A DNA stretch of 64,000 nucleotides from Candidatus Lutibacillus vidarii (GCA_016717165.1 JADKGA010000002.1:1736001-1800000); one strand, 5' to 3'; shown: positions 44,203 to 54,386, counted from the first letter of the stretch. A program made the numbers and translations. Notes: generated from the sequence alone by a model not told the origin.

Positions 44203-45615
44203 TCAGTCCTCGCCCGGGCCGAGCCGACGGATGTGTTCCCGGAGCCAGGCCCAACGGGACACCAGGCGTTCCTCGAAGCCCCGGCCGGTCGGGTGGTAGT
44301 AGTCGGCGGTCCCGGCGAGGTCATCGGGCAGATACTGCTGGGGGCTGACCCCGTCGGCCTCGTCGTGCGGGTACCGGTAGCCCTCGCCATGGCCTAGCCG
44401 CGCGGCCCCGGCATACCCCGTTCCGCGCAGGTGCGCTGGGACGGGACCACCGCGGCCGGCGCGGAGGTCGGCGATCGCCGTGTCAATGGCGAGATAGGCG
44501 GCATTCGACTTGGGGGCGATGGCGACATGGACGACGGCCTGGGCCAGGACGATCCGCGCCTCCGGCATCCCGATCTGGGCCACCGCGTGCAGCGCGGCGA
44601 CCGCGGTCTGGAGCGCGGTGGGGTCGGCCATCCCGACATCCTCGGAGGCGGCGATGACCACCCGCCGGGCGATGAACCGCGGGTCCTCCCCCGCCTCGAG
44701 CATCCGGGCCAGGTAGTGCAGCGCGGCGTCGACGTCCGAGCCACGCATCGACTTGATCAGCGCCGAGGCGACGTCGTAGTGCTGGTCACCGGCCCGGTCG
44801 TAGCGCACCGTCGCGTGCTCGACGGCGCGGCCGAGGTCGGCCGCGCTGATCCGGTATGACGCCCCCGCGGCCGACTCACCCGCGGCCGCGACGGAGTCTG
44901 GCTCGTCCACCACCGCGTGGGCGGCGTCCTCGGCCGCACCGGCGGCCGCCTCGAGCGCCGTGAGGGCCCGGCGGGCGTCGCCCCCGGCGATCCGGACCAG
45001 CTGGTCGCGGGCGGCGTCGTCGAGGGTGAAACGCCCGCCGAGTCCGCGCTCCTCGGCCAATGCGGCCTCGATGACGTCGATGAGGTCGGCGTCCGAGAGC
45101 GGCTCGAGGGCGATGAGCAAGGACCGCGAGAGCAGTGGCGCGATGACCGAGAAGGACGGATTCTCGGTCGTCGCCGCGACGAGGATGACGAGCCGGTTCT
45201 CGACAGCTGGCAGGAGCGCGTCCTGCTGGGCCTTGGTGAACCGGTGGATCTCGTCGAGGAAGAGTACGGTCTGACGGCCGTAGAGCTCGCGCTCGCGGAT
45301 GGCCGCGTCGATCACCGCACGAACGTCCTTGACCCCGGCGGTCACGGCGGACAGCTCGACGAACCGGCGCCCGGAGGCGGTCGCGACGACATGCGCCAAG
45401 GTGGTCTTCCCTGTGCCGGGCGGTCCCCAGAGGATGGCCGACACGGGGCCGGCAGGCCCCGCCGGGGCCTCGACGAGGCGCCGCAGCGGGCTGCCCGGGG
45501 CGAGCGCTCGGGCCTGCCCACGGACCTCGTCCAGGCTCCGCGGGCGCATCCGTACCGCGAGCGGTGGGAGGGCGGCGGGTCCCTCGTCGACCGCCCCGAA
45601 GAGGGTGCTGCTCAC
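44203..45615 (-). CDS. rarA: Replication-associated recombination protein A (RarA/MgsA)
   Basis: A 470-residue AAA+ ATPase that acts at stalled replication forks. Walker A is WGPPGTGKTTLAH, Walker B is VLFLDEIHRF, sensor 1 is AATTENPSF and sensor 2 is GGDARRALTALEAA. The carboxyl oligomerisation domain has SALIKSMRGSDVDAALHYLARML and AAYLAIDTAIADL. A poorly conserved Ala-rich insert lies around residues 250-275. GTG 45615 overlaps the stop of the upstream phosphodiesterase gene (GTGA). The product usually partners SSB and replication proteins. Confidence 0.95.
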   Translation of the reverse strand: MSSTLFGAVDEGPAALPPLAVRMRPRSLDEVRGQARALAPGSPLRRLVEAPAGPAGPVSAILWGPPGTGKTTLAHVVATASGRRFVELSAVTAGVKDVRAVIDAAIRERELYGRQTVLFLDEIHRFTKAQQDALLPAVENRLVILVAATTENPSFSVIAPLLSRSLLIALEPLSDADLIDVIEAALAEERGLGGRFTLDDAARDQLVRIAGGDARRALTALEAAAGAAEDAAHAVVDEPDSVAAAGESAAGASYRISAADLGRAVEHATVRYDRAGDQHYDVASALIKSMRGSDVDAALHYLARMLEAGEDPRFIARRVVIAASEDVGMADPTALQTAVAALHAVAQIGMPEARIVLAQAVVHVAIAPKSNAAYLAIDTAIADLRAGRGGPVPAHLRGTGYAGAARLGHGEGYRYPHDEADGVSPQQYLPDDLAGTADYYHPTGRGFEERLVSRWAWLREHIRRLGPGED

Positions 45616-47249
45616 GCCGTGGCCCGCCGCCGTCCGAGCGCTCGGGAGGCCAGGGCGGCGGCCGGCAGCAGCACCAGGGCGAGGGCCGCGACCACCAGCG
45701 CCTGGAGGACGGCACTGAAGCCGAGGAACATCGAGGTCATCTCCGGCAGCGTCCACGTCACCGTCGGGCCGTTGACGACCGCGGTCCACAGCGCCGGGAT
45801 GGCGAGGCCCGCGAGGACCCAGGCGGCCAGCCACAGGTGCGTCGACCCGAGGTCCTCGCGCAGCCTGGGCCCGCCTCCGGCGAGGGTGACGGCCGAGGCG
45901 ACGAGGAAGGCCACCGCCGCGCAGACCGATGTCGCGGCGATCACGTCACCGCTGCTCAGGACCGAGCTGAGCGAGTAGGTCCGGCCCCGCAGGACGGCAT
46001 ACTGCAGATGGAAGGTGACGGCGTAGACCAGCGCGCCCACCGCGAACCAGCGGCGGGGCCGCCGCGACCTGGCGAGGAGCAGCGCGAGGAGCGCGACCGC
46101 GGCGACCGCGACTCCCCCACGCAGCAGCCGCTCCTTGGTCAGCGCGCTGCTCCGCAGGTCGGCCAGGGCTTTCTGGTATGCCGATATCGGATCTGACTGC
46201 GCCGCGACCTGGGGCGTGGCCGCTCCGAGCGAAGCGGCATACCGCTGGAGCAGCTGAGATTGCTGGGCGGTCTCGGCTGCCGTGAGGTCCGCGACCCCGG
46301 CGAGCAGGTCGACCAGCGGGTGGCCCTGGTTGACCGCGGGGAGACTGGTCCCGAGCAGCGTGGCCACCGTGGGCGCGACGTCGACCTGGTCGTGGTCGCC
46401 GTAGCTGCCGGGGCGGATGCCGGCTCCGGAGAGGACAAGCGGCTCCTGGAGGACGATCGCGTCCTGACCGCCGTGACCGCCGGCATCGACATGGCCATGG
46501 TCCGAGACGACAACGATGGTGTCCCGCCGGGGGTCCAGGGCCGCGGCGACCCGGCCGATCCGGGCGTCGGCCTTGGTCGCGGCCGCGTCCCAGCGCTGGT
46601 CGCGCGGTCCGCCCGCGTGGTGGCCCGCGTGGTCGACCTCGTTGAGGTGGAGGAGCAGCAGGTCGCCCTGGTCGGCGGCCAGGAAGCCGAGCAGCGCCAC
46701 CGTGCTGGCCTCGTCCGCGGCGTCGGTCTCCTCGTGCAGCGGCGCGAGATGGTCGACGGTTCCCGGCTGGAAGAGCTGCGGGAACCAGTCCGTCCCGGCA
46801 TACGCCGTCGTCAGACCCGCGCGGTGGGCGGCTGCCATGAGATTGTCCTGGGTCCAGGTGCGGGAGGTCTGGCCCGCGAGGGGGTTCATCGCCGGGCCGT
46901 CGGACAGCTCCGGCCAGGCCCCGGTCATGAGCACGGTCCAGCTCGGGATCGAGTAGGACGGCGTCGTCGAGTGGAGGGTGGCCGAGGCTCCGGAGCGGCG
47001 GAGCCGGTCGAGCTCGGGCATCACCGCGGGGTCGGCAGCGGTGTCGACCCGCAACCCGTCGACGAGGACGACGACCACCCGTCCGGCGAGCGGGCTGCCC
47101 ACCGGCAGGCCGGCGGACAGGGGCGCCGCGGCGAACGGGGACCGGTACGCGTAGAGCGAGTCCATCAGCCCGGTCGCCCACAGGTAGGCCGCCGCAGCGA
47201 CCGCCACCAGGGCCACCGATGCTGCCACCGTGCGACGCTGTCGAGCCAT
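45612..47249 (-). CDS. Membrane alkaline-phosphatase-superfamily phosphodiesterase
   Basis: A 545-residue protein. After an amino-terminal helix (about residues 10-30) comes a large extracytoplasmic catalytic domain of the alkaline phosphatase/type I phosphodiesterase fold: VVVVLVDGLRVDT with the metal Asp, STTPSYSIPSWTVLMTG with the nucleophile region, HLNEVDHAGHHAGG and VVVSDHGHVDAGGHGG as metal sites. Five or more helices follow from about residue 360. This domain order recalls GPI-ethanolamine-phosphate transferases, so transfer or removal of phospho-groups on envelope glycolipids is possible. The substrate is unknown. ATG 47249 lacks a clear ribosome-binding site. It is divergent from the MMPL gene. 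Confidence 0.82.
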   Translation of the reverse strand: MARQRRTVAASVALVAVAAAAYLWATGLMDSLYAYRSPFAAAPLSAGLPVGSPLAGRVVVVLVDGLRVDTAADPAVMPELDRLRRSGASATLHSTTPSYSIPSWTVLMTGAWPELSDGPAMNPLAGQTSRTWTQDNLMAAAHRAGLTTAYAGTDWFPQLFQPGTVDHLAPLHEETDAADEASTVALLGFLAADQGDLLLLHLNEVDHAGHHAGGPRDQRWDAAATKADARIGRVAAALDPRRDTIVVVSDHGHVDAGGHGGQDAIVLQEPLVLSGAGIRPGSYGDHDQVDVAPTVATLLGTSLPAVNQGHPLVDLLAGVADLTAAETAQQSQLLQRYAASLGAATPQVAAQSDPISAYQKALADLRSSALTKERLLRGGVAVAAVALLALLLARSRRPRRWFAVGALVYAVTFHLQYAVLRGRTYSLSSVLSSGDVIAATSVCAAVAFLVASAVTLAGGGPRLREDLGSTHLWLAAWVLAGLAIPALWTAVVNGPTVTWTLPEMTSMFLGFSAVLQALVVAALALVLLPAAALASRALGRRRATA

Positions 47250-47332
47250 GGGGGGAGAGTACCCCGGGCCACCGCCACGACCAGGACGTTCGGCGTGCGC
47301 TGCACCGCCCGCGACGTGAAACAGTGGACGCC

Positions 47333-49549
47333 GTGGCTTCTGACATCAGCACGCTGTCGACCCGCGTCCGCCCCACGCTCCTGCGTCGGCTCGGGCTGCT
47401 CGTCGGTCGTCACGCCAGAGCCACCGTGGCCCTGTGGGTCGTCCTCTCCGCGCTGGCCTTCACCGCCGCTCTGGGCGGCTTCGGCAACGAGTCGCTGTTC
47501 AGCCGGCTGGGCTCCGGCGATCCCAGCGTGGCCAGCGAGTCGGTCACCGGGCGCGACCTGCTCAACGACTCCGACCGGGTGGGCCCGTCGGTCCTCGTCA
47601 CGGTCGCCGGAGTGAGCCTGGACGACCCGGCGGTCGCGGCGGCGACGAAGGACTTCGCGACGAAGGTCACCGCGAACGCGCCGGTCGCCTCGGTCACCTC
47701 GCCGTTCATCGTGCCTGGGGGCCCGAGGAGCCCGGCGGCGGCCCCGATGCTCGCCCACGGGTCGCCCACCTCGGGCGGTTTCCTCGTCACGGCCACCCTC
47801 AACGTCGGGCTCGACACATCGACCCGGGACGCGGCCATCCGTAGCGTCGAGAGGCAGGCCGCGGACAGCTTCGGCGCGATCCCTGGCGCCACGGTCCACA
47901 CCGGTGGGGTCCGCCAGCTCGTGTCGGCTGTCGTCGGCCAGCTGCAGACCGACATGAAACACGGTGAGGCCCTGGCCCTGCCCGTCAGCCTGCTCGTCCT
48001 CGTCCTCGTCTTCGGCGGCTTCATCGCCGCCGGGATGCCCATCGTCGGGGCGCTCGCCTCGATCGGCGGCGGACTGGCCTCACTGCTCGCCTTCTCGCAC
48101 CTCATCGACCTCGAGGCCACCGTCGTCAACGTCGTGACGATCCTCGGCCTCGGTCTGTGCATCGACTACGGCCTGCTCGTGGTCAGCCGGTTCCGCGAGG
48201 AGGTGCGCCATCTCGCCGAGGGGCGCCCCGCCCATGACCTGCCCCGCGAGATCTTCGTCGAGGCCACGGCCAGGACGGTGGCCACCGCCGGACGGACCGT
48301 CGTCTTCTCGGCCGTCACCGTCGCAATCTCGCTGGCCGGCCTGCTCATCTTCGAGGCCTCGATCATGCGCGCTATCGGCGCGGCCGGCGTCTCGGTCGTC
48401 GTCGTCGCGCTCGTCGTCGCCGTCACGCTCGTCCCGGCGCTGTGCATGCTCGCCGGGCGGCGGCTGCTCCGCAAGGGTACCGAGATCCCCCCGCACGAGG
48501 GCGTCTTCAGTCGGCTGGCCCGGGCCGTCCAGAAGGCGCCCTGGCTCGTGGTCGGGGCCACCGTTGCTGTGCTGGTGGCCCTCGCCCTTCCCGCCCTGGG
48601 ACTGCGCGTCGTCAGCTCCGGGGTCCAGCTCCTCCCGACCGACGCACCTCAGCGGGTCTTCTTCGAGGCGCTCGCCCGCGATTACCCGGCCACGACTCAG
48701 CCCCCGGTGACCGTCGTGGGCCGGACCACCCTCGACGCGGCGCAGCAGTGGGCCCGCACGGCGGCCACGCTTCCTGGCGTGAAGTCCGTGGACCCGCCCG
48801 TGGAGGTCCGCGGGGGCTACGTCCAGATCGGGCTGCGCACCGGAGCCGCCCCCGCCGAGGACGTCAACAGCGCCCTGGTAGCCACCCTGCGCGCCAACCG
48901 GCCCCCGTTCCAGACCTGGGTGACCGGACCGACCGCCGTCCTCGGCGACTTCACCTCCTCGCTCATCGCGCGGGCGCCATACGCCTTCACCCTCGTCGCA
49001 CTGGCGACGATCGTCCTGCTCTTCCTCATGTCGGGCTCGATCGTCCTCCCCCTGAAGGCGCTCATCTTCAACGTCCTCTCCCTCGCAGCGACCCTCGGCG
49101 TCCTGACCTGGGTCTTCCAGGGCGGCCACCTGTCCGGGCTGCTCCGGTTCAGCCCGGCGGGCGGAGTCGAGTCGGTCATCCCGCTGCTCGTCCTGGCCTT
49201 CGGGTTCGGGCTGTCGATGGACTATGAGGTCTTCCTGCTGTCCCGGATCATCGAGCTGCACGAGCACGGGGTCGGCGACGCCGACGCGGTCGTCTACGGG
49301 CTGCAGCGATCCGGGCGGATCATCAGCTCGGCGGCGATCCTCGTCGTCATCGTCTTCGCCGGTTTCGCCGCCGGAGAGCTGCTCATCATCAAGGAGACCG
49401 GCTTCGCCCTGGCCATCGCCGTCGCGATCGACGCCACGCTGGTCCGGATGCTTCTCGTCCCGGCGACGATGACCTTGTTCGGTCGGTGGAACTGGTGGGC
49501 ACCCGGTCCGCTGCGCCGGCTGCACGACCGGTTCGCCATCGTCGAGTGA
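47333..49549 (+). CDS. MMPL-family RND transporter
   Basis: A 738-residue integral membrane protein with two repeats, each one helix, a large outer loop and five further helices, as in the MMPL family that moves lipids or drugs. Conserved helix residues appear in LGLGLCIDYGLLVVSRFREE and LAFGFGLSMDYEVFLLSRI, including the Asp-Tyr pairs used for proton coupling. There is no long carboxyl domain. GTG 47333 is chosen; GTG 47324 is three codons upstream, and neither has a strong Shine-Dalgarno sequence. It shares an 83-bp divergent promoter region with the phosphodiesterase gene, and is followed by a GNAT gene 7 bp later. Confidence 0.9.
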   Translation: MASDISTLSTRVRPTLLRRLGLLVGRHARATVALWVVLSALAFTAALGGFGNESLFSRLGSGDPSVASESVTGRDLLNDSDRVGPSVLVTVAGVSLDDPAVAAATKDFATKVTANAPVASVTSPFIVPGGPRSPAAAPMLAHGSPTSGGFLVTATLNVGLDTSTRDAAIRSVERQAADSFGAIPGATVHTGGVRQLVSAVVGQLQTDMKHGEALALPVSLLVLVLVFGGFIAAGMPIVGALASIGGGLASLLAFSHLIDLEATVVNVVTILGLGLCIDYGLLVVSRFREEVRHLAEGRPAHDLPREIFVEATARTVATAGRTVVFSAVTVAISLAGLLIFEASIMRAIGAAGVSVVVVALVVAVTLVPALCMLAGRRLLRKGTEIPPHEGVFSRLARAVQKAPWLVVGATVAVLVALALPALGLRVVSSGVQLLPTDAPQRVFFEALARDYPATTQPPVTVVGRTTLDAAQQWARTAATLPGVKSVDPPVEVRGGYVQIGLRTGAAPAEDVNSALVATLRANRPPFQTWVTGPTAVLGDFTSSLIARAPYAFTLVALATIVLLFLMSGSIVLPLKALIFNVLSLAATLGVLTWVFQGGHLSGLLRFSPAGGVESVIPLLVLAFGFGLSMDYEVFLLSRIIELHEHGVGDADAVVYGLQRSGRIISSAAILVVIVFAGFAAGELLIIKETGFALAIAVAIDATLVRMLLVPATMTLFGRWNWWAPGPLRRLHDRFAIVE

Positions 49550-49556
49550 GGTCACG

Positions 49557-50324
49557 GTGGGCGAGCTGACGGTCGCACGGACCAGGGACGAGCTCGTCCG
49601 GCTCGTCCCTGGGGATGACTTCCTTCGGTATGCCGTCCCCGCGGTCCTCCCCGTGCCCGCCTATGTCTGTGGCGGCGCGGTCGGGGTCCGCCACCCGGCC
49701 GCCCGGGGTGGCACGGCGCTCACCCTGCTCGGCTCCCCCAGGGCGATCGACCGCTGGCTCGACGCCACGGCAGCCGTGGTCGACCTGACGACGCTGCACT
49801 ATGTCTCGGTGGCCGCCGCGGCGCTGTCCGTCGTCGCGCCGCGGCTCGACCTCACCCGGGGCGGGGACTGGGAGTGGATGTCGATCCACACCACGCCACC
49901 GCCGGTGGAGCAGGAGCAGCTGCTCGTCGGCCTCGGTCCTGGCGACCTCGACGAGGTCAAGGCCCTGCTCGCGGTGGAGAACTCGCGCACCGACGCGCGT
50001 CCCGGCGAACGGTACAACGAGCGGTGGGTCGGCGCCCGGGACGCCTCGGGCGCGCTGGTCGCGTGCGGCGTCCGCGAGGACGGGCCCGGCGGCTACCCGG
50101 AGCTGGCCGGCATCACGGTGCGCTCCGACCAGCGCGGTCGGGGGCTGGGTGCGGCGGTCACCGCGCGACTCACCCGCGAAGCCATCACCGGGGTAGGCGT
50201 GTGCACCCTCGGTATGTATGCCGACAATGCCGTCGCCCGTCGGGTCTACCACCGGCTCGGTTATGCCACTGTGCACGAGCTGAGCACCCGGGTCCCCCTC
50301 CGCGGGTCACCGGTCGGCCGGTGA
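49557..50324 (+). CDS. GNAT-family acetyltransferase
   Basis: A 255-residue protein. The carboxyl half is a GNAT domain with GITVRSDQRGRGLGAAVTARL (acetyl-CoA loop, shortened) and TLGMYADNAVARRVYHRLGY. The amino half is less conserved and may be a degenerate GNAT repeat. GTG 49557 lies 7 bp after the MMPL stop, so they are probably co-transcribed. Substrate unknown. Confidence 0.8.
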   Translation: MGELTVARTRDELVRLVPGDDFLRYAVPAVLPVPAYVCGGAVGVRHPAARGGTALTLLGSPRAIDRWLDATAAVVDLTTLHYVSVAAAALSVVAPRLDLTRGGDWEWMSIHTTPPPVEQEQLLVGLGPGDLDEVKALLAVENSRTDARPGERYNERWVGARDASGALVACGVREDGPGGYPELAGITVRSDQRGRGLGAAVTARLTREAITGVGVCTLGMYADNAVARRVYHRLGYATVHELSTRVPLRGSPVGR

Positions 50325-50427
50325 TCGCAGGGCTCTCGGGACCGTTCAATCGGCGCCGGTCAGAGGTCCGCGGCACTCGCCAGACGACTGGCCCGTCCCA
50401 CAAGGACAGCGCGACGGGACCACCGGC

Positions 50428-52248
50428 TCAGGCCGACGGGACAGCCCCGGCGCTTGACGCGGTCGGCGTGGCGTCGATGCCGGCCTCCTTGCGCTGCTCG
50501 GGCGTGATGGGCGCCGGTGCGTCGGTCAGCGGGTCGTAGCCACCGCCGGACTTGGGGAAGGCGATGACATCGCGGATCGAGTCGAAGCCGCCGAGCAGCA
50601 TGACGATCCGGTCCCAGCCGAAGGCGATCCCGCCGTGCGGGGGCGCGCCGAACTTGAAGGCGTCGAGGAGGAAGCCGAACTTCTCCTGCGACTCCGCCTC
50701 GCTCAGGCCCATGACGGCGAAGACCCGCTCCTGGATGTCCCGGCGATGGATACGGATCGAGCCGCCACCGATCTCGTTGCCATTGCAGACCATGTCGTAG
50801 GCGTAGGCGAGCGCCGGTCCGGGGTCGGTGTCGAAGGTGTCGAGATACTCGGCCTTGGGCGAGGTGAAGGCGTGATGGACGGCGGTCCATGCACCCCCGC
50901 CGACGGCGACATCGCCCTCGGCGACGGCCTCCCCGGTCGGCTTGAACAGGGGCGCGTCGAGCACCCAGAGCAGCGACCAGGCCGACTCGTCGATGAGCGC
51001 GCAGCGCCGGCCGATCTCGAGCCGAGCCGCCCCGAGCAGCGCACGCGAGGCCGCCGTCGACCCGGCCGCGAAGAAGATGCAGTCACCCGGAGCCGCGCCG
51101 ACGTGGGCGGCCAGCCCGGCCAGCTCGGTCTCGGACAGGTTCTTGGCCACCGGCCCGGTCAGGGTGCCATCCTCCTGGACGAGGACATAGGCCAGCCCGC
51201 GAGCGCCGCGCTGCTTGGCCCAGTCCTGCCACCCGTCGAGCACCTTGCGGGGCTGGCTTGCGCCGCCGGGCATGACCACGGCGCCGACATACTCGGCCTG
51301 GAAGACCCGGAACGGGGTGTCCCGGAAGTACTCGGTGCACTCGACCAGCTCGGTGCCGAAGCGCAGGTCGGGCTTGTCGGAGCCGAACCGGCGCATCGCC
51401 TCGGCATAGGTCATCCGCGGCAGCGGCATCGGCAGGTCGACGCCGATGACCTGCCAGATCGCCGAGGCCAGCGCCTCACCGAGCTCGAGGATGTCGTCCT
51501 GCTCGACGAAGCTCATCTCGATGTCCAGCTGGGTGAACTCCGGCTGCCGGTCAGCCCGGAAGTCCTCGTCCCGGTAGCACCGGGCGATCTGGTAGTACCG
51601 CTCCATCCCGGCCACCATGAGCAGCTGTTTGAACAGCTGCGGGCTCTGCGGCAGGGCATACCACGAGCCGGGCGCCAGCCGTGCCGGCACGAGGAAGTCG
51701 CGGGCGCCCTCGGGGGTGGAGCGGGTCAGCGTCGGGGTCTCGATCTCGACGAAGTCGCGCGCACCGAGGACCGCGCGGGCAGCCTGGGACACCTGAGAGC
51801 GCAGCCGGATCGCGTGTCCGGCGTTGTGGCTGCCGGGGCGGCGCAGGTCGAGATACCGATACTTGAGCCGGGCCTCCTCACCCACGGTGACCCGCTCATC
51901 GACCTGGAAGGGCAGCGGCGCGCTCGGGCTGAGGACCTCGATGAGCGAGGCGACGACCTCGACCTCGCCGGTGGCGAGGTCGGGGTTGACATTGCCCGCA
52001 GTCCGGGCGACGACCTCGCCCGTCACCAGGACGCAGTACTCGTTCCGCAGGTCGTGCGCCGCTCCGGTGAGGACGTCGTCGCGCGCGACGACCTGGACGA
52101 CGCCGCTGGCGTCCCGCAGGTCGATGAAGGCCACACCACCGTGGTCGCGCCGCTTGGCCACCCAACCGGTGAGTGTGACGGTCTGGCCGACGTGGTCGGC
52201 ACGCAGGGTGCCTGCCGGGTGGGTGCGGAGCACGGTTTCCTTCTTCAC
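50428..52248 (-). CDS. aspS: Aspartyl-tRNA synthetase
   Basis: Charges tRNA-Asp (and possibly tRNA-Asn if no AsnRS exists; not testable here). The 606-residue bacterial-type enzyme has the anticodon-binding OB fold at the front (VTLTGWVAKRRDHGGVAFIDLR, shortened), motif 2 in IARCYRDEDFRADRQPEFTQ, a GAD insertion domain and motif 3 in GIAFGWDRIVMLL. GTG 52248 gives the expected beginning with VKKETVLRTHPAGTL; its ribosome-binding site is weak. The gap after its stop (50325-50427) has a short CCCGTC/GACGGG hairpin that may be a terminator. Confidence 0.97.
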   Translation of the reverse strand: MKKETVLRTHPAGTLRADHVGQTVTLTGWVAKRRDHGGVAFIDLRDASGVVQVVARDDVLTGAAHDLRNEYCVLVTGEVVARTAGNVNPDLATGEVEVVASLIEVLSPSAPLPFQVDERVTVGEEARLKYRYLDLRRPGSHNAGHAIRLRSQVSQAARAVLGARDFVEIETPTLTRSTPEGARDFLVPARLAPGSWYALPQSPQLFKQLLMVAGMERYYQIARCYRDEDFRADRQPEFTQLDIEMSFVEQDDILELGEALASAIWQVIGVDLPMPLPRMTYAEAMRRFGSDKPDLRFGTELVECTEYFRDTPFRVFQAEYVGAVVMPGGASQPRKVLDGWQDWAKQRGARGLAYVLVQEDGTLTGPVAKNLSETELAGLAAHVGAAPGDCIFFAAGSTAASRALLGAARLEIGRRCALIDESAWSLLWVLDAPLFKPTGEAVAEGDVAVGGGAWTAVHHAFTSPKAEYLDTFDTDPGPALAYAYDMVCNGNEIGGGSIRIHRRDIQERVFAVMGLSEAESQEKFGFLLDAFKFGAPPHGGIAFGWDRIVMLLGGFDSIRDVIAFPKSGGGYDPLTDAPAPITPEQRKEAGIDATPTASSAGAVPSA

Positions 52249-52387
52249 GGTATGGCGGGCCTGGCCCCGCTGCGGCTAACCCGCCCATCCTACGGAAGAC
52301 CTGGATCGCCCCTCGACCGAGTTCTCCGCGGTGCCGGCGCGTTGCGACACCCCGGGCCGGCGTTGCCCAGGCGGCTATCGTGGCCGG

Positions 52388-53281
52388 ATGCGTGTCTCAT
52401 TGTGGCCCAGCGCCAACCAGCCCTGGGACGACCTGCTGGCCGTGGCCCGGCACGCCGACGCGGGCCGATGGCACCGGCTCTACCTCGAGGACCACTTCAT
52501 CGAGCACCCGCCGCACGCGGACCGACCGCTCCTCGAGGTGACGGCGGCCCTGTCCGGTCTGGCCGCCGCGACGACGCGCATCGGGCTGGGTCCGCTGGTC
52601 ATGTCGGTGACCTACCGGCATCCGGCGGTCATCGCGAACTGGGCCGCGGCGGCCGACCTGATCAGCCACGGCCGGCTCGTCCTGGGCCTCGGGGCCGGCT
52701 GGGAGGAGCTCGAGCACCGGGCCTACGGGCTCCGCCTCGGGCCGCTGCGGGAGCGGGTCGACCGCTTCGAGGAGGGCCTGCAGGTGGTCCGCGGGCTGCT
52801 CGACACCCCGCGCACGACGGTGAGCGGTCGGTACTACACGCTCGTCGACGCCGCGATGGAGCCCAAACCTGCTCAGGCTCATCTGCCGCTTCTGGTCGGC
52901 GCGCGCGGGGACCGGATGCTCGGGCTGGTCGCCCGGTACGCCGACGAGTGGAACATGTGGTCGGTCCCGGCAGAGCTGCAGGCCCGGGCGGAGGTTCTCG
53001 ACGCGGCGTGCGAGCGCATCGGTCGCGACCCGGCCACGATCTGGCGCTCGACCCAGGCCCCGGTCCTCGTCACCAACGACCCGGTCCGGGCAGAGGACTT
53101 CCGAGCCCGGATTCCCGGCCGCGCCGGGATCGCCGGCTCGGTCGAGCAGGTTGCTGCGGCGATCGCCGAGTATGCCGAGGTCGGCATCGACGAGTTCATC
53201 ATTCCGGACGTGGCCTGGGCCGACGGCGCCGAGCATCTCGCCGCGCTCGACGACCTCGTCGACCTCGTCGACCGCGGCTGA
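52388..53281 (+). CDS. LLM-class (F420-dependent type) oxidoreductase
   Basis: A 297-residue luciferase-like monooxygenase-fold protein. Patterns include LEVTAALSGLAAATTRIGLGP, VMSVTYRHPAVIANWAA, GRLVLGLGAGWEELEHRAYG and PLLVGARGDRMLGLVARYAD. Many actinobacterial members use coenzyme F420, others use FMN; the cofactor and substrate are not determined here. ATG 52388 is supported by a possible leaderless promoter: TATCGT at 52376-52381 ends 6 bp before it. Confidence 0.87.
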   Translation: MRVSLWPSANQPWDDLLAVARHADAGRWHRLYLEDHFIEHPPHADRPLLEVTAALSGLAAATTRIGLGPLVMSVTYRHPAVIANWAAAADLISHGRLVLGLGAGWEELEHRAYGLRLGPLRERVDRFEEGLQVVRGLLDTPRTTVSGRYYTLVDAAMEPKPAQAHLPLLVGARGDRMLGLVARYADEWNMWSVPAELQARAEVLDAACERIGRDPATIWRSTQAPVLVTNDPVRAEDFRARIPGRAGIAGSVEQVAAAIAEYAEVGIDEFIIPDVAWADGAEHLAALDDLVDLVDRG

Positions 53282-53290
53282 CGGTGGCCG

Positions 53291-53716
53291 CTAGGGCCGA
53301 CGGCTCGTTCGCTCCAGGTAGTCCTGCGACGGCTCGGCGAAGCCAAACCGGCGGTAGAGGCCATGCGCGTCCTTGGTGTGGAGCATCCACCGCATGAGCT
53401 GACCGGCCTCGTCGTCGACCATCGCCGCGACGATCCGGTCACCGAGCCCGCGCCCTCGATGCTCCGGGAGGACGAAGACGTCGGCGAGATAGGCGATGCT
53501 CGCGCCGTCCGAGATGGCACGGGCGAAGCCGACCATCGCGCCAGTGGCCCCTTCGTGCACCGAGACGACCCGCCACGCCGACTCCAGCTGCCCCTCGACG
53601 TCGGCCCGGGTGCGCCAGCGCCCCCAGTACGCCGTCGCGAGGAAGTCCCACAGCACGTCCCGGTCCACCCGGGCCGGGTCGAGCGATATCTCGTATGACG
53701 ATCCGGAATCTCTCAC
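53291..53716 (-). CDS. GNAT-family acetyltransferase
   Basis: A 141-residue single-domain GNAT protein. YLADVFVLPEHRGRGLGDRIVAAM (shortened) is the acetyl-CoA-binding loop, and MLHTKDAHGLYRRFGFAEP is the carboxyl helix and strand. The family includes small-molecule and protein acetyltransferases; the target is unknown. GTG 53716 overlaps the NUDIX stop by four bases (GTGA), making it the third gene of pyrG-NUDIX-GNAT. Confidence 0.88.
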   Translation of the reverse strand: MRDSGSSYEISLDPARVDRDVLWDFLATAYWGRWRTRADVEGQLESAWRVVSVHEGATGAMVGFARAISDGASIAYLADVFVLPEHRGRGLGDRIVAAMVDDEAGQLMRWMLHTKDAHGLYRRFGFAEPSQDYLERTSRRP

Positions 53717-54386
53717 CGGACCCCGCCTCGACCGCCCGGGTGTTCGGGCCAGGGGGCGTCATACGGGCGCAGCGTCGCCCAGCCGAGCGCACGCGAACCG
53801 TACGCCGCCATGATCCCGATGACCGCGCTCGGCGAGTGCAGCCGACCCTGGAGGACCGCGAGGTAGGCCTCGTCGAGGGACACCCAGGCAACCTCGAGGT
53901 CGACCTCCTCGCCGTGGAGGACGAAGCCCTCCGGGCGCGGGGTGTCGGACAGCTCGCGGGCGAGATAGATCCGCACGGCCTCGCCGAAGCCACCCGGCGA
54001 GGCGAAGTTGTCGATGAGGACGTCCCACCGCGCCGCCTTGAGCTGGACCTCCTCGGCGAGCTCGCGGCGGCCGGCCTCCCAGGGCGGCTCGGCGCTGACG
54101 TCGAGCAGCCCCGCGGGCAGCTCCCAGAGATAGCACCCGACGGGGTGGCGGTACTGCCGGATCAGGCAGACGTGGTCGACTCCGTCGATCGGGTGGAGGG
54201 CGACGATGAGCGCGGCTCCAGGGTGCTCGACATACTCGCGGTCGAGGGTCCCGGCCGCTCCGAAGTCGACGGTGTCGACCCGCACGTCGAAGACCATGCC
54301 GTCCAGGCTGAGCCGCGAGCCCAGCACCGGGCGGCGGGAGATCGTGTCACGCAGCTCGCCGCCGCGGAGGACCGGGGCGGACAGGG

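Noticed and set aside
50392..50418. A CCCGTC/GACGGG hairpin after aspS as a terminator
   Set aside because: Only a 6-bp stem with a 15-nt loop and no T-run; such pairings arise by chance in this DNA.
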